Assembly: GCA_001972305.1 (NCBI GenBank)
Contig: BDDD01000086.1
Coordinates: forward strand, 360,663-424,662
Reading direction: 5' to 3'
DNA from: Cephalotus follicularis
Lineage: Eukaryota > Streptophyta > Magnoliopsida > Oxalidales > Cephalotaceae
DNA length: 64,000 bases
How positions within the stretch are numbered: position 1 is the stretch's first letter; every line of letters starts with the position of its first letter. Positions 12,754 through 22,887 of the stretch are shown one piece after another. The notes under the pieces were generated by a model. It was not told the DNA's origin and did no database searches. It saw only the letters and a program-made list of their open reading frames with translations. Made by a program: the position numbers and the translations under genes.

Positions 12754-13948
12754 ATGGCTATGAACATGAATTCCGGAGAAAGCCAAAACATCTCCAAGCC
12801 ACCATATTTTGATGGCAATAACTATATCCATTCAAAGGCTAAGATGACCATTTGCATTCAATCTCTATATTACAATTTATGAGACCTAATTGTTGATGGT
12901 CCAAACCTGCCTACCACGAGAAATGAAAATGGAAAAGTCATTTCAAAACCTAGAACTAGTTATAATGATGAAGATAGGAAGATAGTTATAATGATGATGA
13001 TGAAGAAAAGCAAAAAAGAAAGAAAAAAAGTTGTAGCCTTAAAATCCTCAACAAATGAAGAATCCGAGGATGATAGTGATGAAGAGATTGCTCTAATCAT
13101 GAGGAAATTCAAAAGGTTCCTCGCAAGCAAGAAGAAATTTGGAGGCAAACCAATCAAGAAATATCTTCAAAAAGGAGAGACAAGCAAGAATGAAGAAATT
13201 ATTTGCTTCGAATACAACAAACCCGGGCACTACAAAAGTGATTGCCCAAGACTTAAAAAGAGGGAGCAAATGAAGAAAAAGAAAGCGATGCTTGCCACTT
13301 GGGATGACAGTGATGATTCTAGCTCCGATGAAGAATCACATGAAGAAGTTGCTCAATTAGCATTGATGGCTATCGAGGAAGAGGAAGAAAACAATGTCAA
13401 GGTAAGCTTCGATGAACTTGTAATAATAGTAGAAAAATATAATTCTATTATTTCTTCCTTAAAGAAAAAGATTAAATGTTTAACTATTGAAAATGATCAA
13501 TTAAAAACGATTAGTTTGACTAATGAAGAAAAATCTAAAGAAAATGAAATAGATATTCTAGAAAAAGAAAGTGAAAGTTTTAAAATAAAGGAAAACATTC
13601 TCAAATTTTTTTAATAGTAGTGAAAAACTAGAAAGAATTTTAGGCATGCAAAGATGTGTTTTTGATAAAGCTGGTTCAGGTTATGATGAAATGAAATATG
13701 TTAAGCACTGTCAAAATTTCTTTGAAAGAAAAAAAAAAGATAAAATTGAGAAAAAATTTATTAAAACTAAAAACATCAATGTTACTTGTAATTATTGTGG
13801 TAAAAATAGACATTTTTCTTTATCTTGTTTTTACAGGAAAAATGTATTGTATAAATCGAAAATTAGAATTAAAAAAATTTGGGTTCCAAAAGGAACCATT
13901 GTGACTAACCCTCAAGGACCCAAAATCACTTGGGTACCAAATGATTAA
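12754..13948 (+). pseudogene. Element B copia-type gag region (fossil)
   Basis: The N-terminal part resembles copia gag (SKPPYFDGNNYIHSKAKM). Downstream are lysine-rich segments, a CCHC knuckle (CFEYNKPGHYKSDC, about 13204-13245), a coiled-coil-like acidic region, a second knuckle-like CNYCGKNRHFSLSC (about 13788-13830), and the typical gag tail GPKITWVPND. In SIRE-like elements this tail leads straight into protease; here no protease follows. Broken. Confidence 0.78.
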
Positions 13949-14412
13949 ATTTTTTTTTTTTGTAGGAACGCTTGAAGATGAAATCCAAAATTATAAAATG
14001 AATACTTCAAGTACATGAGTTGTAAGGAATTGCTAAATTTTTAATGTGTTTTTGGTTGATATTATGATAATATGATTTCTGTGTGACTATGAGTGTTTAG
14101 CTAATATTCTGACTGTTTTGTTATAATGTGATCATGCATCATATACATTATTTTTTAAGCCTGAAAAATGTTTAAATCATTAGAAATAATTTTTTTCAGA
14201 AAATGCACTAAGCGCCGACACTTGATATATAAGCGTCAGCGGTTGCTAAGCGACGACGCTTTCTATTAAAGCGTCTACGGATAAGACATACTTATAAGAG
14301 TAAAGCGCCGTCTGTTTCAAAAAATTACAAAACCCTAAACGTGTTAAAACGCTCTCTGGTGATTTTTTGAGGAATCTTCAAGTCGAAAATCCTTTTAATC
14401 TCTCATAAGCAC

Positions 14413-15623
14413 TTGCCAATATATCAATTCATCCTACCCATCTCAAGATTTGTCTACATGGAAAGAACCAAAAGCCCTAATATTGTACAAGGGGAAAGTT
14501 CAAGAAGAAGAGCTAAAATAGCAAGGGATGAGACAACTGTGGGTCAAGAAGCAGTTCCTCAACAATCAATAAGGTATCCACAAGCCTATTATGAAAGAAA
14601 AATACTTGTAGGCAAATCACTAGATTTCGATTTTTGTTTAAGGGAGGGTTTTCCAATTGTTGGTTGGTTGAATGCTCTTGACCTAGGACCATTATTTGCG
14701 ATAAATCTGCCACACTATCCATATTTGATGAAAGAATTTTATGCAAATTTTGGTTTCAGTACCACAATTAGTTTGTCTACTAGGGTGAAAGACAAACATA
14801 TTATGATGAATTATCCTACTTTAGACTCTATTTTGAGTATTCCCTGTGATGGTTTTAGAGGTTGGTCAAATAGAAATTGGCTTGAAGAAGAGGGTTTTAG
14901 AAAAAAAGAATGTGTGCATTTGTTGTTTGGCGAGAATGCACAAGTGGTTGAAAAAATGTATTCTTGGAATCTTAGGTTTGACTAGCGATTCTTGCATCGA
15001 GCGGTTTCTACACATATTCTACCAAAAGCCGGTAGATTTGATGAGGTAACTCATATGGAGGCTCTTACAATGTTTCACATTATTACTGGTAGAAGGATAA
15101 ATGTGCCTTTGCTCATTTTTAATCACATGAAGGCAATGCAAGCTAGGGAGAATGCTATACTCCCTTATGGAAATGTAGTGACCAAGATTTTGATGTATTA
15201 TCATGTCGATTTAGATAGGGAAGTGCACCATGCATTTCAAATCACTGATAAGCTGGGAAAGGGAACCCTAGGTAAGACAGGTTCAAGAAACATAAAAGGC
15301 TTGGGACGTGGATTTCCAAAGATGAAGATTCAGATAGAGTGAGTGGAGAAGAAGAAGAGGGAGAAGAAGCACAAGAAGCTAAAGATCAAGAAGAGATAGC
15401 TCCGCAGGTTGAGCGTAGTCCTATTCTTCCTAATAGTGAATTAGAAGAGATTATGCGAGCCATTCATGGTTTAGAAAGAAGACAAAGGCTCGAAAGAAAA
15501 CTTATAGAGAGAGGTGTTATTGGGGATGAAGATATGACATCTACATCAAATCAAGAAGACCAAGATACCGACATTGAGGATTTTGGGGATGGAAATGATG
15601 GAGATGATGGGATGGATGATTGA
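14413..15623 (+). pseudogene. Element B second ORF: plant transposon-protein-like domain
   Basis: The plus-strand coding segments include FDFCLREGFPIVGWLNALD, LMKEFYANFG, ILPKAGRFDEVTHMEAL and TGRRINVPLLIFNHM. These resemble the domain annotated as 'putative plant transposon protein', common in plant genomes next to retroelements; its function is not known. A very acidic tail follows (about 15339-15623, rich in E and D). It occupies the place where pol should be, between gag and the polypurine tract. Just upstream (14205-14290) lie AAGCGTCAGCGGT-type motifs like those in the LTRs. The family call is from memory of the motif pattern. Broken. Confidence 0.65.
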
Positions 15624-15639
15624 CCATTGGCTTTGCACA

Positions 15640-16087
15640 TCATTCATCATTTTGTTTTTGATAATCATTATATTTCATGCTTGCATTTGTATCTTAACTC
15701 TCAAAACTCTTTGTGCTTAATTTTATATTTAATTGTTTTATGTTTAAGTATATTGATGTTTAATATATGTTCAATATTAAAATGGTTAAATCTATTAATT
15801 AGTTACTCTGTTATTTGGTCTACTCAACTTTTTTATGGTATACAAAAAAGGGGAAGAATAAATGTGCTCAAGTTGAGAAGGAGCAAAGACTAAGGGGGAG
15901 AGCATTTTTATTACCTTGAACATTTTTATACTCTGTTAAATTTCACTAGGGAAGAATAAATGTTGCATAAGTTCAGGGGGAGCAAAGTTTAAGGGGGAGA
16001 GTATTTCCATCAGTAATAATATCTTTGAATTCATTAGATTTAAATTTCTCAACTTATACTCACATTTGGCAAATTTTTGTCATCATC
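15640..16087 (+). other. Element B 3' untranslated internal region
   Basis: AT-rich, with two similar AAGGGGGAGAG purine tracts (about 15891 and 15991) before the final one at 16088. SIRE-type copia elements often show such repeated polypurine-like boxes. No coding sequence seen. Confidence 0.5.
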
Positions 16088-16100
16088 AAAAAGAGGGAGA
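16088..16100 (+). other. Element B polypurine tract
   Basis: CATCATCAAAAAGAGGGAGA directly precedes the right LTR; this box is typical for the 3' side of SIRE-type copia elements. Confidence 0.7.
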
Positions 16101-17703
16101 TTATTGGCTTTTATGTCTCAATTTGAATTTTGATGATAACATATTTACAACTAATCACTTTTAGTTTATGTGCAAGTTGACAAGTTTAGGCAGCAGACTT
16201 GGTCTAGGATAAATAGACATTGAATGTGCGAGCAGACTATAGCATATCAAAGCGCCAGTGTTTATAAGCAATATGCACAAGCGGTGACGCTAATGATCAA
16301 ACCGTCAGCGCTTAAGGTAGAGAAGAAAGCGCTTAAGGCATAGGTAGAGAAGAGAAGACCAAGTAAGCCATCGCAGAGCTCGAGCTGGCAGAGAAGTCAA
16401 ACCACGTAAGCTAAGGTAGACCTTGGACAAGCGAAGGCAAACCTTAGACAAGTAAAGAGAAAACTTAAGACTTGAGGAGTAGACTTAAAAGCTTGCAAGA
16501 TCAGACCTGCAGAGAATACCTGAGGAGTTAGACTTGAAAATTGAAGAATAGAGCTTGAGAGCAGACTTGTGTTTTGTGTTGCAGAGAAAAGAATCAAAGC
16601 TTGAGAGCAGACTTGTGTTTAGTGTTGCAGAGAAGACTAAACAAATCATATGCAGAGCAGACATGAAAATGGTTGTTGCAAAGCAGACCTGAGATAAAGC
16701 TTGCAGAACAAACCTCAAAGGCAAAGCAAATATACTAAGCATCAGAACTTGAAGTCATACAAAGTTTGCAGAGCAGACCTCAGAGGCTAAGCATATGTAA
16801 AGCGGCAGAGGAGACTAAGTTGGTAAAGCATCACAGAATGAATAACGCAATGTTGCGTGTCAAGCGGCAACGCTCAAAAAGACAAACCGACGATGCTTTC
16901 TTTAGAGCGACAGTGCTTTACTAAGAGCAAGGTGAAAGGGCATAACGTTAAATATCTAAGTGGCTACGCCTTGATAAAACCGTCAACGCTTTCAACAAAT
17001 GATTGATATCTAATCTACATTTACAGCGCCGAATTGAATAGGAAATTGTGCTAAAATATCTCCAACGGATCTCTGTTGTCTCTAATGGCTCTCTTCAGTC
17101 TCCAACGACTATATCTTGCACAAACACTATAAATAGGAGGCTTGGATCAACAAAACAATAACAATGAAGATCACACTCATTGAGATCAAGAATTCTGTCA
17201 AAAAGGCTTCTCTGATTTTAGCAAGTGCTACTATAAGCTATTATTTGTGAGCATACTTTTGAGTTGTTATTGTTGTGAGCGTATTTGTTCTATATCCAAC
17301 CTTAGAGAGCTTATACCAAACCACAAAACAACCACTGTAATACTTTGATTGTAAAAGGAGAGTGAACCCTTAGTGTGATTATCAAGGGAAGTGAACCCTT
17401 AGTGTGATTGAGGTCAATCACAGAAGTTGTAAATGTGCACCAAATAGAACCTGCAAAGATATTCGGAGATTGTATTCAGGTCGAATACTAGTGGAATCTC
17501 AAAAGGTCTTGAGAAAGTGGACATAGGCAAGAGTTTGACCGAACCACTCTAAAACTCTGTTTGCATTCTCTTACTCTCTCTTTACTTATAATTTTATTTA
17601 CAGATTTTTGATATTGGTATCTCTGCTTTAGTTTAATATTGTTAAGCATAAACCGAAAAAAGTTCATACATTCTTCAATTCACCCCCCTCGTGTAGCATT
17701 TCA
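16101..17703 (+). repeat. Element B right (3') LTR, about 1603 bp
   Basis: Starts with sequence matching the start of the solo LTR (TTTATGTCTCAAT, TTTTGATGATAACATATTT) and ends GTAGCATTTCA at 17703 after the C-rich CACCCCCCTCG. It contains a short internal duplication around GAGCAGACTTGTGTTT (about 16558-16640). The TSD partner is outside the window. Confidence 0.78.
17129..17138 (+). promoter_or_regulatory. TATA box of copia LTR promoter
   Basis: TATAAATAGG preserved in both LTR copies (also 12114-12123) with the same flanks (CACTATAAATAGGAGGCTTG). Conservation between copies and the consensus match support an LTR promoter. Confidence 0.65.
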
Positions 17704-18035
17704 ACAGTAAACACAGCCCATTTTGTCAGAAGCACACTCATCGTCCTCAGACCGCTCACCTATGCCTAAGGACCGTGATGACGTGCCTTTCCACACTACT
17801 TCGGTGTCGTATGATGACAGGCCGATGTGTACTGTCGTAAGTCATAGGTAATTATATTTTCACTATTTGGTATTATTATATGTAAATGTTACGAATGTTA
17901 ATGATTGAAACTGTTTTCAGTTTTATGTTGCCGGTCGCTCATTCGATGGCGGGAGCGATAGGATTCATGCACATACCTCCGAGGTTCACAACTTAGCCTC
18001 CAGTCCCAGAGGACATGAAGAAGCAAATGTTCCAG

Positions 18036-18074
18036 TATATATGTGTGTGTATGTGTGTGTGCGTGTGTGTGTGT
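18036..18074. repeat. (TG)n microsatellite, imperfect
   Basis: TATATATGTGTGTGTATG followed by further GT units, inside an intron-like part of the CACTA remnant. Confidence 0.85.
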
Positions 18075-18189
18075 TTCTCTAATCTTGGATGTGTTTACAT
18101 CTTTTTTATTTAACTCGTTGCTTTAATTAATGGAAATCTCTGGTTGTTTGCAAGATCTGGTGTTTTTGGTTTATGTGTGTGCTTATGCT

Positions 18190-18475
18190 TAGGGGTGAAA
18201 ATTCAGTAAAAACTGAATTTTTTTCCTGTTCCAGCTAACCAAATTTGTTTTCAGTTTTCAACAAGTGGAAACTGAAACCAAGCCAAATTTATTTTGGTTT
18301 TTTGAAAAACAAAAAAAATCGGTTTTGCATATTTGCAACACCGCATCTGGGTGCTGCAAAATTGCAACACCTAGGTTTACCAATAAAAAAAATTTAATTA
18401 AATTTCGGTTTTTTTTTATTTTTCAGTTCACCGAATTCTGAAATATTAACAACTGAAACCGAAATTTTCACCATA
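18190..18475. mobile_element. hAT-type MITE, 286 bp
   Basis: Terminal inverted repeats TAGGGGTGAAAATTC (left) and its near-complement GAAATTTTCACCATA (right) are flanked by perfect 8 bp direct repeats CTTATGCT at 18182-18189 and 18476-18483. An 8 bp TSD with T(A)GGGGTG ends is typical of hAT MITEs. The interior repeats GGTTTT/AACTGAAACC-type words and codes for nothing. Confidence 0.82.
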
Positions 18476-19650
18476 CTTATGCTTGTGCTTTGAAGTTTTT
18501 TTACATCTTAATATTTATGGTTGCTCGAGAGCAAATAAAAGGAGAATTGGTGGTTCTTGTATTAATGTCAAAGGTCATTTGAACATGCTAGATTTGCATT
18601 GGTTTTGTAGCAAGGTTTATTGGATTTAAGTGACTTATTCTCTGTTTTACCTAGTTTATTAAGATATCATGAATTTTTTATTGTTTTAATTCCGAGTTGC
18701 TGAGAGCAGAGCCTGATATATAAACTGTATTTTGTTTATCAGGGTGCATATATAGTACGATAAATGAATAATACATACCCAAATTTTGGTAAAACTTTAC
18801 TTAGTTTTTATTTCTCTATTTGAAGAATTAAACTTTTATGACTATTAAATATTGGATTAGATTTCTTTTTAATGCTTTTAACAATTAGTTTTATTTCTGT
18901 TAATTAAATGTTTACTTGTCGTCGTTGTTGATTTTTTCAAGGTCGTTTTTTATTCGACGCCCTAGAGGACAAGATCAGGGTCATATTTGATGAGCATATG
19001 ACCAACAATGTTAGAAACCGGATGGCCTGCTATCGATTGCATATGGATAAGTTGTTGGAACAGGGGAAGTCCATCGACCAGTTGGGCGATTTTCCACCAA
19101 GAGCCGTCAGGGGGGATGTCTGGCGTGCCGCCCTACCCTAGTGGCTCACCCTGGTGTATGCAGGGCGGCGGGAGAAAGCCAAGCGTAACCAGCAGTCAGA
19201 TAGCATTCGACCCATACATGTGGGTCTCGACCATTTGGGCCTTTATGAGACGAGCGGGTGTACATTCAATTTGTTATTATTGTACCATGCATATTGTAAA
19301 CTACAATTAATGTCTGGTTTTAAACTTATGTGCAGAGGAGAAAGGGACAAGTGAAGTCTCTCAGAGACTTCTTCCTACATACCAACACTCGTAAAGGAGA
19401 CATGACGGCGTTTGTGTCTCCGAGCAGCCAGCAGCTTCATGAGTCTTACTAGATACTTACTGTTTAAGAATTAAATTGATGTCAATTTATTATTACATTT
19501 CGGTAACATTGTTTATCGTAGATTGGATATTAGGTTTATATATCCTTGTTTCGAACATATGGTTTGTACACAGTTACAGGAAGCTCAAGTGCGAGCTGTT
19601 GCTGCTGCTGCGAGTGGTGAAAGGAGTAGAAAATTAAAAGAAAGGTATTT

Positions 19651-20317
19651 TGGGTACTTTTAGGCATTAAAATCATGTTTTTTTAGGGGAAGGGTTAATG
19701 TGCTAAGTGTCCTTAAAATTTAAATTTGTTAAAAATTCAAATGATTAATTGTCTTTGATCAAAATAGAGAGACCTAAGTATCTAATTAGGCAAATCTTGA
19801 GGTTTTTTTTTTTTAAAGATTTCACCTGATTTATTTTTTTATATTTTATTTTTATATAATGTGTTTAGTAGGTCAGTTGTTAGTGGGAGATGGAGGAGTT
19901 TCACAATCATTGAACGACCTATGAGAGGAATGAGCATCACACGAAAGATCCACAAATGCTTGTTGAAATAAAACGTTAAAAATTAGCTCCTCGTAGAGAT
20001 GGGTGTTAAGACTTAGGGTGCATTTAAATGACCGAATCTGAATGAACAACTGAACGATACGGAATAGTTAAAATACATTATCTAAATGCTAAATGATTAA
20101 AATTATTTATAACTGATATGTTTAAAAGATTTGAATATGTGAAATTTTCTATTTTAATTATATGAACTGTTAAAAGTAAATTGTTTTGTAAAAGTAAGGA
20201 TAACTATAATCTAGAAAAAAAATTTCTGTTTTTACATGCACATAATTCTAGATTTATACTATAATTTAATTGAAACATATAATATATTTAAAAATTATGA
20301 ATAAATATATTTTTATA
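19651..20317. other. AT-rich spacer, no gene seen
   Basis: No coding frame of recognisable family. There are long T-rich and A-rich runs (about 19800-19860) and no clear repeat ends. Confidence 0.6.
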
Positions 20318-20557
20318 TAAGGTAAAATACAAAAAAACTCATAACTTATAGAGTCTCATTTCATAAATGACGAACAACCCATTGGAAGCAAAATTAAGTT
20401 ACTTCATTATCAGTTTCTGTTAAGTTTTATTATGTACGAAAGAGGTATTTAATACACTTTTACCAATCTCAGAGGTGTTCATTATTTATGAAAAAAAGAG
20501 GGAATTAAGTGTTAGTGTTCGATAACCTCATGTAATTTTTTGTATTTTACCCTTTTA
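20318..20557. mobile_element. Probable MITE, about 240 bp
   Basis: The left end AAGGTAAAATACAAAAAAACTC and right end TTTTTTGTATTTTACCCTT are inverted repeats of roughly 20 bp, both flanked by TATA-rich sequence. The TSD is ambiguous because the flanks are TA-rich. No coding sequence. Confidence 0.55.
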
Positions 20558-21022
20558 TATATTGTTAATTATCAAATAGACAATGAAATCAATCAAATAA
20601 TTAATTGTGTTATGGATATGAGAGAGACACGGAAACAGAGGAAGAGAGTGAGAGAGACATTGGTCTTTAATGGTCGTGGGTTTGCTAAATGTCGTATATG
20701 TGAGGAAGAAAGTGAGAGAAAGAGTGGTATATATTGTTAAATTTGTGAGAAAGAGAGAGAGAGAGCTAATATCACAAACCTTAATAACTAAGGATATTTA
20801 TGTCCAATAATTTATTAAAGGGGTGTCCGAAGGTGTCTGAATATGTTAATACATGGTATTTTAACTTAACTATTCATACCTTATGCAACTCAAAAGCATG
20901 CTTGCAAAGACCCGATTGTCATGATACGAATATCAATTTATATCACATCGATTAAATATAAAGGGTTTGTTCACTATAAATATTTGAAAACTTCTCCTTA
21001 TCACAACAATATTTTTGGATTG
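20558..21022. other. Spacer with purine-rich stretch
   Basis: GA-rich low-complexity sequence at about 20615-20765 (many GAGAGA words) and otherwise AT-rich DNA. The open frame through it is explained by composition. No gene seen. Confidence 0.55.
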
Positions 21023-21027
21023 GATTG

Positions 21028-21673
21028 TGTTGATGCGGAAATCCTTCTGCCAACAGTACCCCACGTGTAAGGGCTTGATTTGTTTAGAGGAAACGCTGAA
21101 ATCTGTCCGAGAAAGGGTGTTGAGTAATGGTGGTTGATCCCTGCAATAGTAAGAGAGAGTGGCAGAAGGTCCAGGAGATTATTCTCCCGGGGGCACTCCG
21201 AAGCTCAAGTTAGCTGTTATACAGAGAATAATGGGTTCTTTGTATGCTAGAAAAATGGCTGACCTTTGTATTGACTGTTGAACTGGTATTTATAGGAACG
21301 TCTATGATTGATAAGTGTCCAATCGGGAGTGGCTGCCCCTAGGGGGAGGACGTCAGTGGCCCTGGCATTTCCCTTGGTCCCCTCCCCCTTTGGTGTGCGT
21401 AGCCGCATGCCCATTAATGAATTGGAGGGCTGTGGCGGCTTGTTAGTCTCTTCCCTCACACTGATGTGATGGGGTGTCAGCCTAGTTGTGTGGCTGCGCG
21501 GGCGTGTGAGACTGGCCTTCTGGCATGTGTGGCCTGTCAGATAGTTTGGAGGAGACCTTTTCCTTAATTGGTGATAAGACCCATAGGCCATGCCATCATT
21601 CCTTGGGAGGACAGCTGTCGTCCTCCTCTCCCGACACGTGTCATTAGGTTCAAAAGGGATTTTTCCCATATCA
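21028..21673 (-). repeat. Element T 3' LTR (646 bp)
   Basis: TGTTGATGCGG at the left end, CCCATATCA at the right end; equal in length to the partner at 34117-34762. Open frames through it are also present in the partner LTR and do not look like proteins. Confidence 0.92.
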
Positions 21674-21690
21674 TACACCCCCCTGGTCCT
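21674..21690 (-). other. Element T polypurine tract
   Basis: On the minus strand ACCAGGGGGGTGTA abuts the 3' LTR, as expected for plus-strand priming. Confidence 0.75.
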
Positions 21691-21837
21691 GCTTCTCTGG
21701 CCGTGGCAGAGGAGGGGGAACATAGTTGAGGAAACTGGACCGGGATGGTCCCCCGGGGGAAAATCTCCCGCGGATCGACTAACGGATCCAACATGGGCTG
21801 GCTAGGCGAAGGGAAGAGGCCGGGCTGAGGACCCCTA

Positions 21838-22256
21838 TTGGACTGACGCTCGGAACATGCCTGGGCTGACCAGGTGATGGGTAGAGGCCGGGCTGAGGGC
21901 CCCTCCTGGGTTGACGCGCTGAGTGTGCCTCGGCTGACCAGGTGAAGGGTAGAGTCCGGGCCGAGGGCCCTTCCTGGGCTGATGCGCTGAGCTTGCCTGG
22001 GCTGACCAGGTGAAGGGTAGAGTCTGGGCCGAGGGTCCCTCCTGGGCTGACGCGCTGAGCATGCCTGGGCTGACCAGGTGAAGGGTGGAGTCCGGGTCGA
22101 GGGCCTCTCCTGGGTTGACGCGCTGAGCGTGCCTGGGCTAACCAGGTGAAAGGTAGAGTCCGAGCCGAGGGCCCCTCCTGGGCTGACGCGCTGAGCGTGC
22201 CTGGGCTAACCAGGTGAAGGGTAAAGTCCGGGCCGAGGGCCCCTCCTGGGCTGACG
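21838..22256. repeat. 68 bp minisatellite, about six copies
   Basis: Units of 68 bp begin GACGCGCTGAGC... at 21913, 21981, 22049 and 22117, with further units before and after. Each contains GGGCTGACCAGGTGAAGGGT and GGGCCGAGGGCCCCTCCTGG. It is GC-rich and within the 3' region of element T. Because 68 is not a multiple of three, the long minus-strand open frame over it (22375-21779) reads all three frames of the unit; I take that as a result of composition, not a protein. Confidence 0.9.
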
Positions 22257-22409
22257 CGTGGGACCTTGGTATATTCCTGTGTTGGGTGAACTAGGTCCAA
22301 GTCTAGCAAACCACCCCAACCGTCAGCGTGGTAGGGTGCGACAGGTGTCGCCTCGAGCCACTCCCCTTCACTCAATACTCATTATTACGCCGTAAATGTT
22401 TGGGTTTCC

Positions 22410-22590
22410 TTTAATGCCTGACGCTTCGATCCCTGCGCACGTCCCTTCAAGATCCTTTAAGGCTTGACGTTTCGATACCTGCGCGTGTCACATCAAGATC
22501 TTTTAAAGCTTGACGTTTCAATACCTGCGCGTGTCACTTCAAGATCTTTTAAAGCTTGACGTTTCGATACCTCCGCGTGTCCCCTCATTA
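22410..22590. repeat. 46 bp tandem repeat, four copies
   Basis: Units with TTGACGTTTCGATACCTGCG begin near 22418, 22464, 22510 and 22556, spaced exactly 46 bp. The array lies just upstream of the TATA-like motif of the plus-strand gene of element T, so it could be part of its upstream control region; this is inference. Confidence 0.88.
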
Positions 22591-22667
22591 ACCACCCCTG
22601 ACCTGGCAGGGGGATCTCCACCCTTGATGGATCCTAGGATCAACGGTCCAGATTCGCCCTGGTGGCC

Positions 22668-22677
22668 TTTAAATACC
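22668..22677 (+). promoter_or_regulatory. TATA-like motif of the antisense gene of element T
   Basis: TTTAAATACC follows a GC-rich block and lies about 210 bp before the first candidate ATG (22888). A pyrimidine-rich leader-like stretch and GCAAGAAACAAGGTGAG (exon end with GT donor, near 22790-22806) follow. No transcript data. Confidence 0.45.
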
Positions 22678-22887
22678 CCCTTCTTCTCCAAGGGTTCTCT
22701 TTACGTATTCTCAATCCCTAAAAGCTATAGAGAGAGAAAGAAAAAGCTTTTAATCTCCAAGCCTTCAACCTTCACCCTCTTACAAACGCAAGAAACAAGG
22801 TGAGCCCATCTCCGTTCACCCTTTCCTTCTGTCCGAACTATCTATGACCACCTCATCCTCCTCGTCCTCTCTCTCTCTGGCAACCCT

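Larger units (their letters stand above)
10429..17703 (+). mobile_element. Element B: non-autonomous Ty1/copia derivative
   Basis: Two related LTR regions (10429-12695, interrupted; 16101-17703) flank a plus-strand internal region. It holds a copia-type gag with zinc knuckles and then, instead of protease, integrase, RT and RNase H, a different ORF region (14413-15623). The polypurine tract at 16088-16100 and a degenerate tRNA-iMet site near 12700 set the orientation. Gag style and long LTRs resemble the SIRE/Maximus group. The missing 5' part of the left LTR should lie beyond the window's left edge, displaced by element A. Broken, with several breaks. With no pol it would have depended on a related autonomous element. 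Confidence 0.8.
17704..19650 (+). pseudogene. CACTA (En/Spm) transposase remnant
   Basis: Scattered plus-strand coding blocks fit the plant Ptta/En/Spm transposase family (PF03004-like). An N-terminal piece is around 17738-17850 (DDVPFHTTSVSYDDRPM). The core is at 18950-19250 (IRVIFDEHMTNNVRNRM, AGRREKAKRNQQSDSIRP, HVGLDHLGLYE). A HTNTRKGDMTAFVSPSSQQ block is near 19380-19440 and a basic tail near 19580-19645. The blocks are separated by intron-like AT-rich stretches and interrupted by a stop codon around 19139, so the gene is dead. No CACTA termini were found. A MITE lies inside it. Confidence 0.6.

Noticed and set aside
20605-20765. Apparent basic protein (RKQRKRVRET-like)
   Set aside because: Encoded by GA-rich simple sequence.
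21247-21723. 158-codon open frame in the left LTR of element T (and its twin at 34306-34758)
   Set aside because: Present in both LTRs only because the LTRs are copies; arginine/proline-rich, no family motifs, runs over the LTR boundary.
21779-22375. 198-codon minus-strand frame with repeated protein units
   Set aside because: It follows a 68 bp tandem repeat whose length shifts the reading frame at each unit; best explained by GC-rich composition.
21838-22590. Possible CRISPR-like array
   Set aside because: Repeats are adjacent tandem units without unique spacers, inside a plant retrotransposon; they are minisatellites.
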